A stretch of DNA of 64,000 nucleotides from Halostagnicola sp. A-GB9-2. GTDB taxonomy: Archaea; Halobacteriota; Halobacteria; Halobacteriales; Natrialbaceae. Each line of letters starts with the position of its first letter. The first letter of the stretch is position 1. The notes beneath the pieces were generated by a model that ran no database searches, was not told where the DNA came from, and was given only the letters and a program-made list of their open reading frames with translations. The position numbers and the translations under genes are program-made. Shown piece after piece: positions 45,889-53,648 of the stretch. The stretch is taken from the NCBI RefSeq assembly GCF_030068615.1, contig NZ_JASJOC010000001.1:744001-808000 (forward strand), given 5' to 3'.

Positions 45889-46272
45889 ATGTTCGAGGTG
45901 TTCTCGCAGAGCTATTATCTCGGACGGCTGTACGTTACGCCGACGGACGAAGACCACGCGTTCATGCACAGTTCTCAGCACGAACGAATCAACGACGCGG
46001 TGTACGCGACCGGTGAGGGGATCGAGCGACTCGATACGCCGCTCGTGATGAAACTCGAGTCGGGTCACTTCGCGGTCCACGGCGACGACGGCGTGCCCGA
46101 AAACACGCTCGCCGTCCCCGAATCCGTCCTCGAGACGACGCGGATCAGGAATCCGCCCTCGCTACAGGAAGTGTTTCTCGCGCGCAAAGAGCGTGCACGA
46201 CAGCTACTCGAGTATGCGGGCGGCTGGTCGCCGACGAGTTCGCCGGACGATCACCCCGACGCCGGAACTTAA
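45889..46272 (+). CDS. Conserved haloarchaeal protein (DUF5802-like)
   Basis: The 127-residue protein MFEVFSQSYYLGRLYVTPTD continues with ERINDAVYATGEGIERLDTP, LVMKLESGHFAVHGDDGVPE and LQEVFLARKERARQLLEYAG. I recognise it as a conserved haloarchaeal family of unknown function, with the SSYYLGRLYV opening typical. Start ATG 45889 was preferred over one five codons earlier. The Vms1-like gene starts 28 bases after its stop, and its TATA-like element overlaps this stop codon, so they are probably separately transcribed. Confidence 0.8.
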   Translation: MFEVFSQSYYLGRLYVTPTDEDHAFMHSSQHERINDAVYATGEGIERLDTPLVMKLESGHFAVHGDDGVPENTLAVPESVLETTRIRNPPSLQEVFLARKERARQLLEYAGGWSPTSSPDDHPDAGT

Positions 46273-46275
46273 AAG
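46268..46275 (+). promoter_or_regulatory. TATA-like element of the Vms1-like gene, overlapping the upstream stop
   Basis: CTTAAAAG contains the TAA stop of the preceding gene and is centred 29 bases before ATG 46301, so this box is shared by a coding end and a promoter. Confidence 0.5.
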
Positions 46276-46300
46276 TGGCCCCGGTTCGCGCTTTTTCTCG

Positions 46301-47242
46301 ATGATCGACCAGTTGCTCGGTCGCGCGTCGTTGAAGGACCGAATCGAAGAACTCGAGGAGGAAGCCGAGCGACTCCGAAGGCGCTACGAGGCCGAATCCG
46401 ACCGGAAGGCGGACGCCGTCACCGCCAAACAGGAGGCCGAAGAGCGCCAGAATCGGCTCGAGGACCGAATCGCGCAGCTCGAGGGTGAACTCGAGCGCGT
46501 CGACGAAGACGAATCAGACGACGAATTCGAGTTTCGGCGTCGGGAACAGCTTCGCGGGGCGCGACTCGAAGAGGTGTTCGACCGGGTCGCGTCCGTTCGA
46601 ACGGGACCGGAGGGTGCCTGTACCGTGTTTTTCGACCCTCAGCGCGAAGACACCGACAGGTCCGACGCGGAACGCTATCAGCTCGTCGAGGACGCAGTCG
46701 GCGAGCGTGCATCTCTCCTGACGAACGGCGATCCGTGTCTCGTCTGCTTCGACGACGCCGGGCTCGTTTCGGTTCGACTCGAGCCGCCGGTTCTGCCCGA
46801 ATCCAATCTCGAACCGACCTGGAGCGATCGGTTCGAACTCGAACGCGAGTGGTTCCTCCCGACCGGGAGCTACGCGCTCGCGCTGGTTCGCGCGGATCTG
46901 TTCGCGCTAGGGATCTACGAAGACGGTGACCGGGTCGACTACCGCGGGTTCGAAAGCGAGGTGAAAGGGAGCCACTCGAAAGGCGGCTTCTCGCAGGCCA
47001 GATTCGAACGAATCCGCGACGATCAGATCGACGACCATCTCGAGCGCTGTCACCGGGCGCTCGCCGAGTTCGACACCGATCGCCTCTATCTCGCCGGCCA
47101 GCGCGGCGTCGTCGAGACGCTCGCCGGCGAAGGGGACTTCGAACCGGATGCGACGGCCGCGGTTGACGCGACCGGCGACCCGAAATCCGCGCTCGAGGAC
47201 GCACATCGGTCGTTCTGGACGACCGAACTGGGCGTGTTCTGA
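46301..47242 (+). CDS. Vms1/Ankzf1-family release-factor-like protein
   Basis: The 313-residue protein begins with a coiled coil (residues about 10-70: LKDRIEELEEEAERLRRRYE), then an eRF1-like domain with RSDAERYQLV, FLPTGSYALALVRADLFALG, and the family motif KGGFSQARFERIRDDQIDDH. Eukaryotic Vms1/ANKZF1 cleave peptidyl-tRNA on stalled ribosomes using a conserved Gln in the GxxxQxR motif, matched here by GGFSQARFERIR. The archaeal family is thought to act in the same way. The C-terminal part is YLAGQRGVVETLAGEGDF. Start ATG 46301 is backed by the TATA-like box. Confidence 0.88.
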   Translation: MIDQLLGRASLKDRIEELEEEAERLRRRYEAESDRKADAVTAKQEAEERQNRLEDRIAQLEGELERVDEDESDDEFEFRRREQLRGARLEEVFDRVASVRTGPEGACTVFFDPQREDTDRSDAERYQLVEDAVGERASLLTNGDPCLVCFDDAGLVSVRLEPPVLPESNLEPTWSDRFELEREWFLPTGSYALALVRADLFALGIYEDGDRVDYRGFESEVKGSHSKGGFSQARFERIRDDQIDDHLERCHRALAEFDTDRLYLAGQRGVVETLAGEGDFEPDATAAVDATGDPKSALEDAHRSFWTTELGVF

Positions 47243-47303
47243 CTGACCGGGGACTGATCTGTGGACCGTTTCTTGACCGTCTGGTTCGCCGTGAGGTCCA
47301 CGA

Positions 47304-47308
47304 TTAAG
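47304..47308 (+). promoter_or_regulatory. TATA-like element of the DUF1611-epimerase operon
   Basis: TTAAG is centred 27 bases before ATG 47333, which is the expected leaderless spacing and supports this start over an upstream in-frame codon at 47261. Confidence 0.5.
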
Positions 47309-47332
47309 TGGCCCCTTCGCCATGTTCCGCGT

Positions 47333-48349
47333 ATGCGAATTGCGATTCTCGCTCACGAGAAGTTCCCCCAGCGAGCCAAAACCGCGCTCGGCATCCTTCG
47401 GTACAGCGACGACGACCCCATCGCGGTCCTCGACCGCGACAACGCGGGCGCTCGAGTCGCCGACTTCGTTCCCGACGTGCAGGACGCGCCGATCGTCTCG
47501 CGGATGGCCGACATCGACGAACCGGTCGACGCGCTGGTGATCGGCATCTCCCCGATCGGCGGGGAGTTCGAGGAAAGCTGGCGCAACGATGTTCGGAACG
47601 CCCTCGAGCGAGGCTGTGACGTGATCTCCGGGTTACACTACTTCCTCGAGGACGACGAGGAGTTCGCGGCGCTGGCGACCGAAAACGACTGCGACATCCG
47701 GGACGTTCGCAAACCGCCCGCCGACCTGACGGTGAGCGAGGGTGTCGCGAGCGACGTCGAGGCCGACGTGATCCTCACCGTCGGTACCGACTGCTCGGTC
47801 GGCAAGATGACCGTCTCGATGGAACTCGCTCAGGCCGCTCGCGAGGCAGGACACGACGCCGCCGTGATCCCAACCGGACAGACCGGGATCATGATCGAGG
47901 GCTGGGGCAATCCCGTCGACCGCGTCGTCAGTGACTTCACCGCGGGGGCCGTCGAGGAGATGATCACAGAGAAAGGCGACGAGCACGACTACCTCTTCGT
48001 CGAAGGTCAGGGATCGATCGTCCACCCCGCCTACTCCGCCGTAACCTGTGGCATCCTCCACGGAGCGATGGCCGACCAGCTCGTGCTCTGTCACGAGGCG
48101 GGGCGGGAGGCCATCCACGGCTATGAATCCTTCTCCCTTCCCACGGTTTCGACCTACGTCGACCTCTACGAGAACCTCGCGGCACCTGTCAACGAGGCGT
48201 CCGTCGTGGCTGGTGCGCTCAACACGTCCGGGATCGAAGATGACGAGGACGCTCGCCGGGAGCTCGAGGCCTACGAAAACGCGCTTGGGGCACCGGCGAC
48301 GGACGTGCTTCGATTCGACGCGAAGACGATCCTCGAGGCGGTACTATGA
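47333..48349 (+). CDS. DUF1611 (DgcN-type) P-loop protein
   Basis: The 338-residue protein has a Rossmann-like N-terminal half (MRIAILAHEKFPQRAKTALG, DALVIGISPIGGEFEESW) and a C-terminal P-loop, GTDCSVGKMT at residues 151-160, with YLFVEGQGSIVHPAYSAV and ADQLVLCHEAGREAIHGYES following. DUF1611 includes DgcN, a D-glutamate N-acetyltransferase of bacterial D-Glu catabolism; other members are uncharacterised. It is cotranscribed with the epimerase, whose ATG overlaps this stop by four bases. The pair suggests modification and epimerisation of an amino acid or dipeptide; this remains inference. Confidence 0.88.
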   Translation: MRIAILAHEKFPQRAKTALGILRYSDDDPIAVLDRDNAGARVADFVPDVQDAPIVSRMADIDEPVDALVIGISPIGGEFEESWRNDVRNALERGCDVISGLHYFLEDDEEFAALATENDCDIRDVRKPPADLTVSEGVASDVEADVILTVGTDCSVGKMTVSMELAQAAREAGHDAAVIPTGQTGIMIEGWGNPVDRVVSDFTAGAVEEMITEKGDEHDYLFVEGQGSIVHPAYSAVTCGILHGAMADQLVLCHEAGREAIHGYESFSLPTVSTYVDLYENLAAPVNEASVVAGALNTSGIEDDEDARRELEAYENALGAPATDVLRFDAKTILEAVL

Positions 48350-49389
48350 GCGAATTTTCGACCGAAATCGAGCGACGAACGCTTCCTCTCGAGCAGCCAT
48401 TTTCGATCGCTCGCGGCACGGCGACCGAAACCGAGGTCGTCTTCGTTCGGATCGAGGACGGCGACGGCACCGTCGGCGTCGGTGGCGCGGCTCCGACGAG
48501 ACACTACGGCGAAACGGCGGGAACCGTCGAGGCCGTCCTGCCGGATCTCCTCGAGATCGTCGAGGCGGTCGGCGATCCGCACCAGCTCGAGCGGATCGAA
48601 CGCCGAATGTACGAGTCGATCAAGGGGAATCCGTCGGCGAGGACGGCTGTAAGCATCGCGCTCCACGATCTCGTGACGAAGCGTCTCGAGATTCCGCTGT
48701 ATCAATACTTGGGACTCGATCCGACGAAAACGCTCGAGAGTTCCTACACGATCGGGATCGACGACACACAGACGATGCGCGAGAAGACCGAAGCGGCCAG
48801 GGAACGAGGCTTCGGCACGCTCAAGGTCAAACTCGGCACCGACCGAGACGAGGAGATCGTTCGGACGGTTCGGGAGGCGGCCCCGAAAGCCCGACTGTTC
48901 GTCGACGCGAACGAAGCCTGGACGCCCAAAGAGGCGGTCGAGCGGATCGACCAGCTCGCTCCCTACGGCCTCGAGTTCGTCGAACAGCCCGTCCCCGCCG
49001 AGAACCCGGAGGGTCTGAAGTACGTCTACGAACGCTCGAGACTCCCGATCGCCGCCGACGAATCCTGTCTGGTCAGCTCCGACGTGCCGAAGATCGCCGA
49101 CCGCTGTGACATCGTGAACCTGAAGCTCGCGAAATGTGGCGGGCTCTGCGAGGCGATTCGACTGATCCATGCCGCTCGAGCCCAGGGCCTCGAGGTGATG
49201 TGTGGCTGTATGACCGAATCGAACGCCTCGCTTGCGGCGGCCGCCCACCTCGCACCGTTGCTGGGTTATGCCGACCTCGATGGCTCACTCCTGCTCGCCG
49301 AGGACCCCTACGACGGCGTTCCGATGCCTGGTGGGGAGATCGATCTGGCGGGACTCGAGCGGTCGGGGACCGGCGCGGTTAGGAACTGA
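48346..49389 (+). CDS. Enolase-superfamily dipeptide (L-Ala-D/L-Glu type) epimerase
   Basis: The 347-residue enzyme has all superfamily elements: K-x-K in TLKVKLG (Lys160, Lys162), metal ligands Asp187 (VDANEAW), Glu213 (VEQPVPAE) and Asp238 (AADESC), and the second lysine pair in VNLKLAKCGGL (260, 263). Together they fit dipeptide epimerases; exact dipeptide specificity is undetermined. The capping domain (residues 1-130) has the usual QPFSIARGTATETE loop. It overlaps DUF1611 by ATGA, so translation is coupled. Haloarchaea lack murein, so the substrate is presumably imported or derived from D-amino acids. Confidence 0.93.
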   Translation: MSEFSTEIERRTLPLEQPFSIARGTATETEVVFVRIEDGDGTVGVGGAAPTRHYGETAGTVEAVLPDLLEIVEAVGDPHQLERIERRMYESIKGNPSARTAVSIALHDLVTKRLEIPLYQYLGLDPTKTLESSYTIGIDDTQTMREKTEAARERGFGTLKVKLGTDRDEEIVRTVREAAPKARLFVDANEAWTPKEAVERIDQLAPYGLEFVEQPVPAENPEGLKYVYERSRLPIAADESCLVSSDVPKIADRCDIVNLKLAKCGGLCEAIRLIHAARAQGLEVMCGCMTESNASLAAAAHLAPLLGYADLDGSLLLAEDPYDGVPMPGGEIDLAGLERSGTGAVRN

Positions 49390-49691
49390 GAGTGGGAAGC
49401 ATAGCGCGGTTCGGTCTCCTCACTACATCTACCGACGAACGGTCAGCACAACTTACGGATTATTGCACCTTACCAGCCAAGTACATGCGGTGGCGCGCGC
49501 TCACTCGCGGGTCGCAGTCGTGCGTGCGTCCGCTTGAAGTTCGTGAAGGATTGAGCGATCAATCTCATCGAATTCGATCCCAGTCATAGACCTGTTAACG
49601 TCTGTTGACAGAAGAGAAATTCGCCTGTACAGTACGTTGAAGGATACTGGGTCAACAAGCAACTCAAAGGGCCACATCGCTATTCGTGTCT
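49390..49691. other. Intergenic gap at left edge of the accessory island
   Basis: No gene is visible. GC-rich text tacatgcggtggcgcgcgct with repeated cgcg/gcgc (49483-49540) looks like a remnant of a dispersed haloarchaeal element. The remaining part, 49560-49690, is AT-richer and matches the base composition of the island that follows. No tRNA or att site is evident. Confidence 0.35.
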
Positions 49692-50342
49692 ATGGCCATC
49701 GAAGCCTCATTCACCATCGATCAACCCGAATTCCCATTGAACGCCGTTTTCGAGGCGTTGCCAGACGCCAGCATCGAACTGGACCGGGTTGTCCCGACAA
49801 AGGATGCCGTTGTTCCCTATTTCTGGATTTATTCGGAGAACATCAGCGAACTCTCGGCTGATATGAGTGGCGACGAAGGGGTCGATGAATTCAAAGTGAT
49901 AGACGAATTGGAGGATCAGATGCTTGTCCGAATCGATTGGAACCTCGATCACGAAAGCGTTCTCACCGCGATCGTCAACACTGACGTCACCCTCCTTTCT
50001 GGATTGGGTGATGAGGAGAGCTGGACGTTCGAAGTCAGAAGCAGTGATCAGAAGAAGGTCTCTGAGTTCCAGACGTACTGCCACGAGAACGATGTTCCCA
50101 TCAAACTCGCTCAATTGCACGCGCTTTCGCCACTTGAGTCGGATCGGGAGTACGACCTAACCGAAGGACAGCGGAACGCGTTGGTCTTGGCGTATTCTCG
50201 CGGCTACTTTGACTCGCCGCGTGACGCCACGCAAGATGATCTCGCCGACGAACTCGATATCAGCCGACAAGCTGTTTCTTCACGGTTACAACGGGGCCTT
50301 CGACGGCTTGTGGCGAGTACGTTAATAACGCCACAAGAGTGA
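49692..50342 (+). CDS. HTH-10 (Bat-type) regulator
   Basis: The 216-residue protein starts MAIEASFTIDQPEFPLNAVF with IELDRVVPTKDAVVPYFWIY, and ends with the HTH-10 domain YDLTEGQRNALVLAYSRGYF and ELDISRQAVSSRLQRGLRRL. It is a paralogue of the regulator at 24.3-24.9 kb. AT-rich codons (AAT, GAT, TCT, TTG) mark it as different from the chromosomal genes on its left. GTG 49686 two codons upstream is an alternative start. Confidence 0.9.
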   Translation: MAIEASFTIDQPEFPLNAVFEALPDASIELDRVVPTKDAVVPYFWIYSENISELSADMSGDEGVDEFKVIDELEDQMLVRIDWNLDHESVLTAIVNTDVTLLSGLGDEESWTFEVRSSDQKKVSEFQTYCHENDVPIKLAQLHALSPLESDREYDLTEGQRNALVLAYSRGYFDSPRDATQDDLADELDISRQAVSSRLQRGLRRLVASTLITPQE

Positions 50343-50420
50343 TAGGTACAACTCCAACTTAAAAGAGTGTTGCGCAAGCAAAATCCAGCGTCATCCCAAT
50401 GGACCCCGTCTGTTCTAGTG

Positions 50421-50762
50421 ATGGAATTCTCCAATAAGACAGTGGGTACTGTCGAAATCGTTCCTTCAATAGAAGCCATAGAATTCGTCGTTGATGATGG
50501 TGTCTACCGAGCAGAGTACGACAGTAGTCGTAATCAGCCGAGTTTAGCAATTGTCGCGGCGATAGCGGCTGCTGACCAAAAAGATCCCCACGAATTAACA
50601 CCACTCCACTCCGCGATTGATACTGATGCGCTCGATGAATTATTCTCCCCGACAGCCAACGAAGGACAGAGAAATGGGTACCTCTCATTTCCGTACGAAG
50701 GGTTTGAGGTGACCGTATCCAGCGAGGGGGTCATCGAGGCCAAACCGACGGAGAACGCGTAG
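50421..50762 (+). CDS. HalOD1 output-domain protein
   Basis: The 113-residue protein is a HalOD1 domain: SLAIVAAIAAADQKDPHELT, PLHSAIDTDALDELFSPTAN, YLSFPYEGFEVTVSSEGVIE. A short N-terminal extension (MEFSNKTVGTVEIV...) precedes it. It has AT-rich codons. The DUF7344 gene follows 14 bases later on the same strand, so they may be an operon, a frequent association in haloarchaea. Confidence 0.85.
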   Translation: MEFSNKTVGTVEIVPSIEAIEFVVDDGVYRAEYDSSRNQPSLAIVAAIAAADQKDPHELTPLHSAIDTDALDELFSPTANEGQRNGYLSFPYEGFEVTVSSEGVIEAKPTENA

Positions 50763-50776
50763 TCGGAATGATGGTT

Positions 50777-51037
50777 ATGAGTGGACAACCGTCTGAGAGT
50801 AATGAGCAGTTTGAGACTGCTCTGCGAGAGCAAAAGGGACGAGTAATATGTGCATTATCAGAGGATGTAACTATACCTGCAACACCGATTCTCTGGGATG
50901 ATGAAACCCTCTCCTGTGAGGAGTACGTCACCCTCGTCTACGAACTCCATCACGTCCACCTCCCCGAATTGAGAGCTGACGGGGTCGTTGAGTTTGATCG
51001 CCACAGTGATGAGGTGAAAAGGGGTGAGCGGTTTTGA
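50777..51037 (+). CDS. DUF7344-like small winged-helix protein
   Basis: The 86-residue protein (MSGQPSESNEQFETALREQK) has the helical core GRVICALSEDVTIPATPILW and the typical ending LVYELHHVHLPELRADGVVE followed by FDR, which is the wing of the DUF7344 helix-turn-helix family. The family is abundant in haloarchaea and presumed to regulate transcription. It follows the HalOD1 gene. Start ATG 50777 is preferred to two Met codons just upstream. Confidence 0.78.
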   Translation: MSGQPSESNEQFETALREQKGRVICALSEDVTIPATPILWDDETLSCEEYVTLVYELHHVHLPELRADGVVEFDRHSDEVKRGERF

Positions 51038-51079
51038 CGGTTTGTAACCCGGATAATTCTATAGATAGGGTTGGTTCGT

Positions 51080-51328
51080 ATGGGTAACTCGGACGATCTA
51101 CCGGGCTCCGAGTCGGATCAAGTAGTCGAACGGGACGAAACCTACGAGCATGAGAACTTCGGTCTCGTCGAAGTGACCGGGATATGGCGGGGAATTAACC
51201 AAGTCGATTCAGCACGTCACACCGATCAAAGGGACGTCATCATCGTTCGGTACTCGACGGAAGAGGACAGTAAACAGGTAGACGAACTTACGGAACCGCT
51301 CGATGAGTTCATCGAAGCCACGGAATGA
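51080..51328 (+). CDS. Small conserved haloarchaeal hypothetical protein
   Basis: The 82-residue acidic protein MGNSDDLPGSESDQVVERDE contains a short beta-rich part HENFGLVEVTGIWRGINQVD, then DVIIVRYSTEEDSKQVDELT and LDEFIEATE. The pattern looks conserved in haloarchaeal accessory regions, though I cannot name it. It lies between the DUF7344 and UPF0058 genes of the island and has the same AT-rich codon use. Confidence 0.7.
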   Translation: MGNSDDLPGSESDQVVERDETYEHENFGLVEVTGIWRGINQVDSARHTDQRDVIIVRYSTEEDSKQVDELTEPLDEFIEATE

Positions 51329-51505
51329 GAACACGATCTCAGGGATGCTTGTTCGTAAAGTAGAGGACAGGGAAGTATCGGAGACGCCAAAAAGCTACCC
51401 AGAAACTGACAGATATATGCTGCGGGACTCAGAGTGTCACCAATATTATTACACCCAAAGTGTGTTGGAAAATTCTTTATGAAGACTGGTGTGATGCATT
51501 GTCGC

Positions 51506-51763
51506 ATGAAAATCCAAGAACTCATCCACCTTCATGCGCTACTGCTCGAAATACGTAAGTACCTCGAACGAGAGGGGAACGTGCCATACGGTGCATTTGA
51601 TTCCTACGATACACAACCGATTCGCCCGTCCCATATCCATCGCCAGAAAGACGCACACAAGAACGCAATTAACCTGCTACTGGACGGCTTCGAACAATTC
51701 GTTCAAACGCACCCTCCACCAGACCACGCACTGCTTCCTAAGTATGATACACACACAATATGA
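51506..51763 (+). CDS. UPF0058 family protein
   Basis: The 85-residue protein MKIQELIHLHALLLEIRKYL, followed by VPYGAFDSYDTQPIRPSHIH and RQKDAHKNAINLLLDGFEQF, is a clear UPF0058 member. The family is present in many archaea, often as several copies; its function is unknown. A TATA-like TTTATG is centred near 51478, 28 bases before ATG 51506. The DUF7511 gene overlaps its stop region by four bases (ATGA-type). Confidence 0.9.
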   Translation: MKIQELIHLHALLLEIRKYLEREGNVPYGAFDSYDTQPIRPSHIHRQKDAHKNAINLLLDGFEQFVQTHPPPDHALLPKYDTHTI

Positions 51764-51939
51764 CTGTCACTGGAGAAGGGGTATCTGGCCGCAGTGAATT
51801 GAGTGTTGTTGTAATAGACAACCCAAGCTCGGCCAACGAATGCGTACTTTATCCATCGGATGCTACCGACGAAGAACGCGAAACGATGTGGATTCTTGCC
51901 GAAGAGGGTGATTATTCTCCTCTGGCTCATAGTCAATGA
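51760..51939 (+). CDS. DUF7511-like small protein
   Basis: A 59-residue frame from ATG 51760 encodes a protein with VVVIDNPSSANECVLYPSDA and TDEERETMWILAEEGDYSPL, the pattern of the small haloarchaeal DUF7511 family (VVVdNp..., ATDdE..T.WI.AeegSyv). The ATG overlaps the UPF0058 stop by four bases, so the two are probably translated together. Function unknown. It is the last intact gene of the island. Confidence 0.8.
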   Translation: MTVTGEGVSGRSELSVVVIDNPSSANECVLYPSDATDEERETMWILAEEGDYSPLAHSQ

Positions 51940-51942
51940 TAA

Positions 51943-52281
51943 GCCCGCATAGAAGAGTCCGTCAGAATCGCGTCCGGATTCCCGGCACCGTTCGGCGTGT
52001 TGTCCGGCTACCGGTCCGGGCGTCCCGTCGTCACGCTCTGGTCGGATTCGTACGAGCAAAAAAACGGCGTGAAAACGCTGGGAACGACCGTCACCGATGT
52101 CGTCGAGGTCCGCAAGTCGACCACGCTCGAGCCGACCGAATCGGTGTCCAAAACGTACGAACTCGGTCCCTCCTACGATCGGTTTCGGTCGGGAACCGCC
52201 GCGGTTCGAACGTTCGGCGGTGATCGGCTCTTCGAGCGAACCGCACCGCTCGAAGCCGAACTCGTTATCGAGGAGGAATAG
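51943..52281 (+). pseudogene. 5'-truncated gene remnant at right edge of island
   Basis: The frame after the DUF7511 stop codon (TGA TAA) is open for 112 codons and halophilic in style: FPAPFGVLSGYRSGRPVVTL, WSDSYEQKNGVKTLGTTVTD, VSKTYELGPSYDRFRSGTAA, ending PLEAELVIEEE. There is no credible start before GTG 51997, and the residues upstream of it (RIASGFPAPFG) already look coding. I infer that the 5' part was lost when the AT-rich island inserted. A genuine 94-residue protein from GTG 51997 is possible. No family was recognised. Confidence 0.55.
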
Positions 52282-52435
52282 TCACGGCCTCGTTCCCGTC
52301 CCAGGTTCGGTTTTCAGGCAGACCAAACTATTGCTCGCCGATAGCACCGTTGTCGGGAACCGTCTTTCATATTTTCAGACCGTTCAAACCGCCTGAGCTG
52401 AGATTTACAACCGTCGGTGTGGTGATCACGATAAT

Positions 52436-53539
52436 ATGCGTGACGACGACACCTCGAGGATCCTCCGACGAACGATGTTAACGGCGACCGGAAGCGCGCT
52501 CGCGCTCTCGAGCACGGGTGCGGCACAAACCACCGAGAACAACACGGTCGACTGGTTCTCGGACCGATGTCCCGATGCGACGACCGAGCCGAGCATGGGC
52601 CACTGCGACGGGGCGAGCATGGAGGGGTGTACCGACGACCACCCCGAAACCGAAGCGCTTCGCGAGGCCGTTGCGGAAACGCTCGAGGAGGAGTATCCAG
52701 ACGCGAATGCGTTACTCGAGGCCGGCTTCAAGCCGTACTTCGACACGATTTCGACGGACGACGACGACTGGTCTCACTGGTTGAGCCCGGAGCATATCAG
52801 CGACGATAGCGTCATGGACCCCGAGCGGCCCGAGTCGGTCCTCGTCGACAACGACTCGTGGCGATCGATCGGTGTGATGTTCATCGCGACCAGTGACGGC
52901 GAGGCGATCGATCCGCCGCCGGCGGTGTACGAAGTGGATTCGGAGGGCGAGGAAGACGACTTCGACGACGGACATCACGACGACGGACACCACCACAATG
53001 ATGGGGGCGGGCATCACCACAACGACGGACACCACTACGACGATGAGAATGGGCATCACGAGGGTGACGGCGGCGACCACCATCACGAGGATGACGACCA
53101 CTACGGGGACGATCACGACGACGACCACCACGATGGCGACGATCACCGCGAGGAGGACGACCACGAGAACGGAGACCATCACCACGACCACGCGGGCGAC
53201 GAAAATCGCTGTGCGCCGTGGCACTACCACGCCGGACTCCCGGGGCGATTCGCGTGGTGGTTCTACCAGCAGGTCTACGAGGGCGACTCGAGCGACCGCT
53301 CACTCCAACTCCCCTGCCGGACCCCCTGTATGATGCACGTCTGGACGGTCGACCACCCCGAGGGCGTCTACGCCCACGACGCGCCGCCGGCCGAGTACCG
53401 AGAGCGAGAATCGCCGGCGGAAAACGGGTTCGACACCGACGCAGAGCCGGGCGAGGATCGACTCGAGTGGGATGCCCTCCCCGAGAGCGAGCTACCTGAC
53501 GTGATGCCCGACGAGTTGAGAGAGTGGATCGATTGGTGA
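52436..53539 (+). CDS. Tat-exported protein with His/Asp-rich insert
   Basis: The 367-residue protein starts with an RR-type signal (LRRTMLTATGSALALSSTGA, cleavage near AAQ). The mature part has conserved-looking Cys and His: RCPDATTEPSMGHCDGASME, then HWLSPEHISDD. Residues about 179-252 form an insert with roughly 25 His among Asp, Gly and Glu (DGHHHNDGGGHHHNDGHHYD). After it come CAPWHYHAGLPGRFAWWFYQ and CRTPCMMHVWTVDHPEGVYA. His/Asp-rich stretches bind Zn, Ni or Cu in metal-handling proteins. I do not know a family name. The C-terminal core with PWHYHAG and CMMHVW may itself be a metal site. It is a single-gene unit. Confidence 0.83.
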   Translation: MRDDDTSRILRRTMLTATGSALALSSTGAAQTTENNTVDWFSDRCPDATTEPSMGHCDGASMEGCTDDHPETEALREAVAETLEEEYPDANALLEAGFKPYFDTISTDDDDWSHWLSPEHISDDSVMDPERPESVLVDNDSWRSIGVMFIATSDGEAIDPPPAVYEVDSEGEEDDFDDGHHDDGHHHNDGGGHHHNDGHHYDDENGHHEGDGGDHHHEDDDHYGDDHDDDHHDGDDHREEDDHENGDHHHDHAGDENRCAPWHYHAGLPGRFAWWFYQQVYEGDSSDRSLQLPCRTPCMMHVWTVDHPEGVYAHDAPPAEYRERESPAENGFDTDAEPGEDRLEWDALPESELPDVMPDELREWIDW

Positions 53540-53648
53540 GTACGAAACCGTGACGGACGGGCATCGGTAGAGCGGAAGGGCCGTCAAAGCGAAAGGATGT
53601 CAGGCGAAACGAATGTCAGAGAGAAGGGGTCGTTAAGCAAAAAGACCG

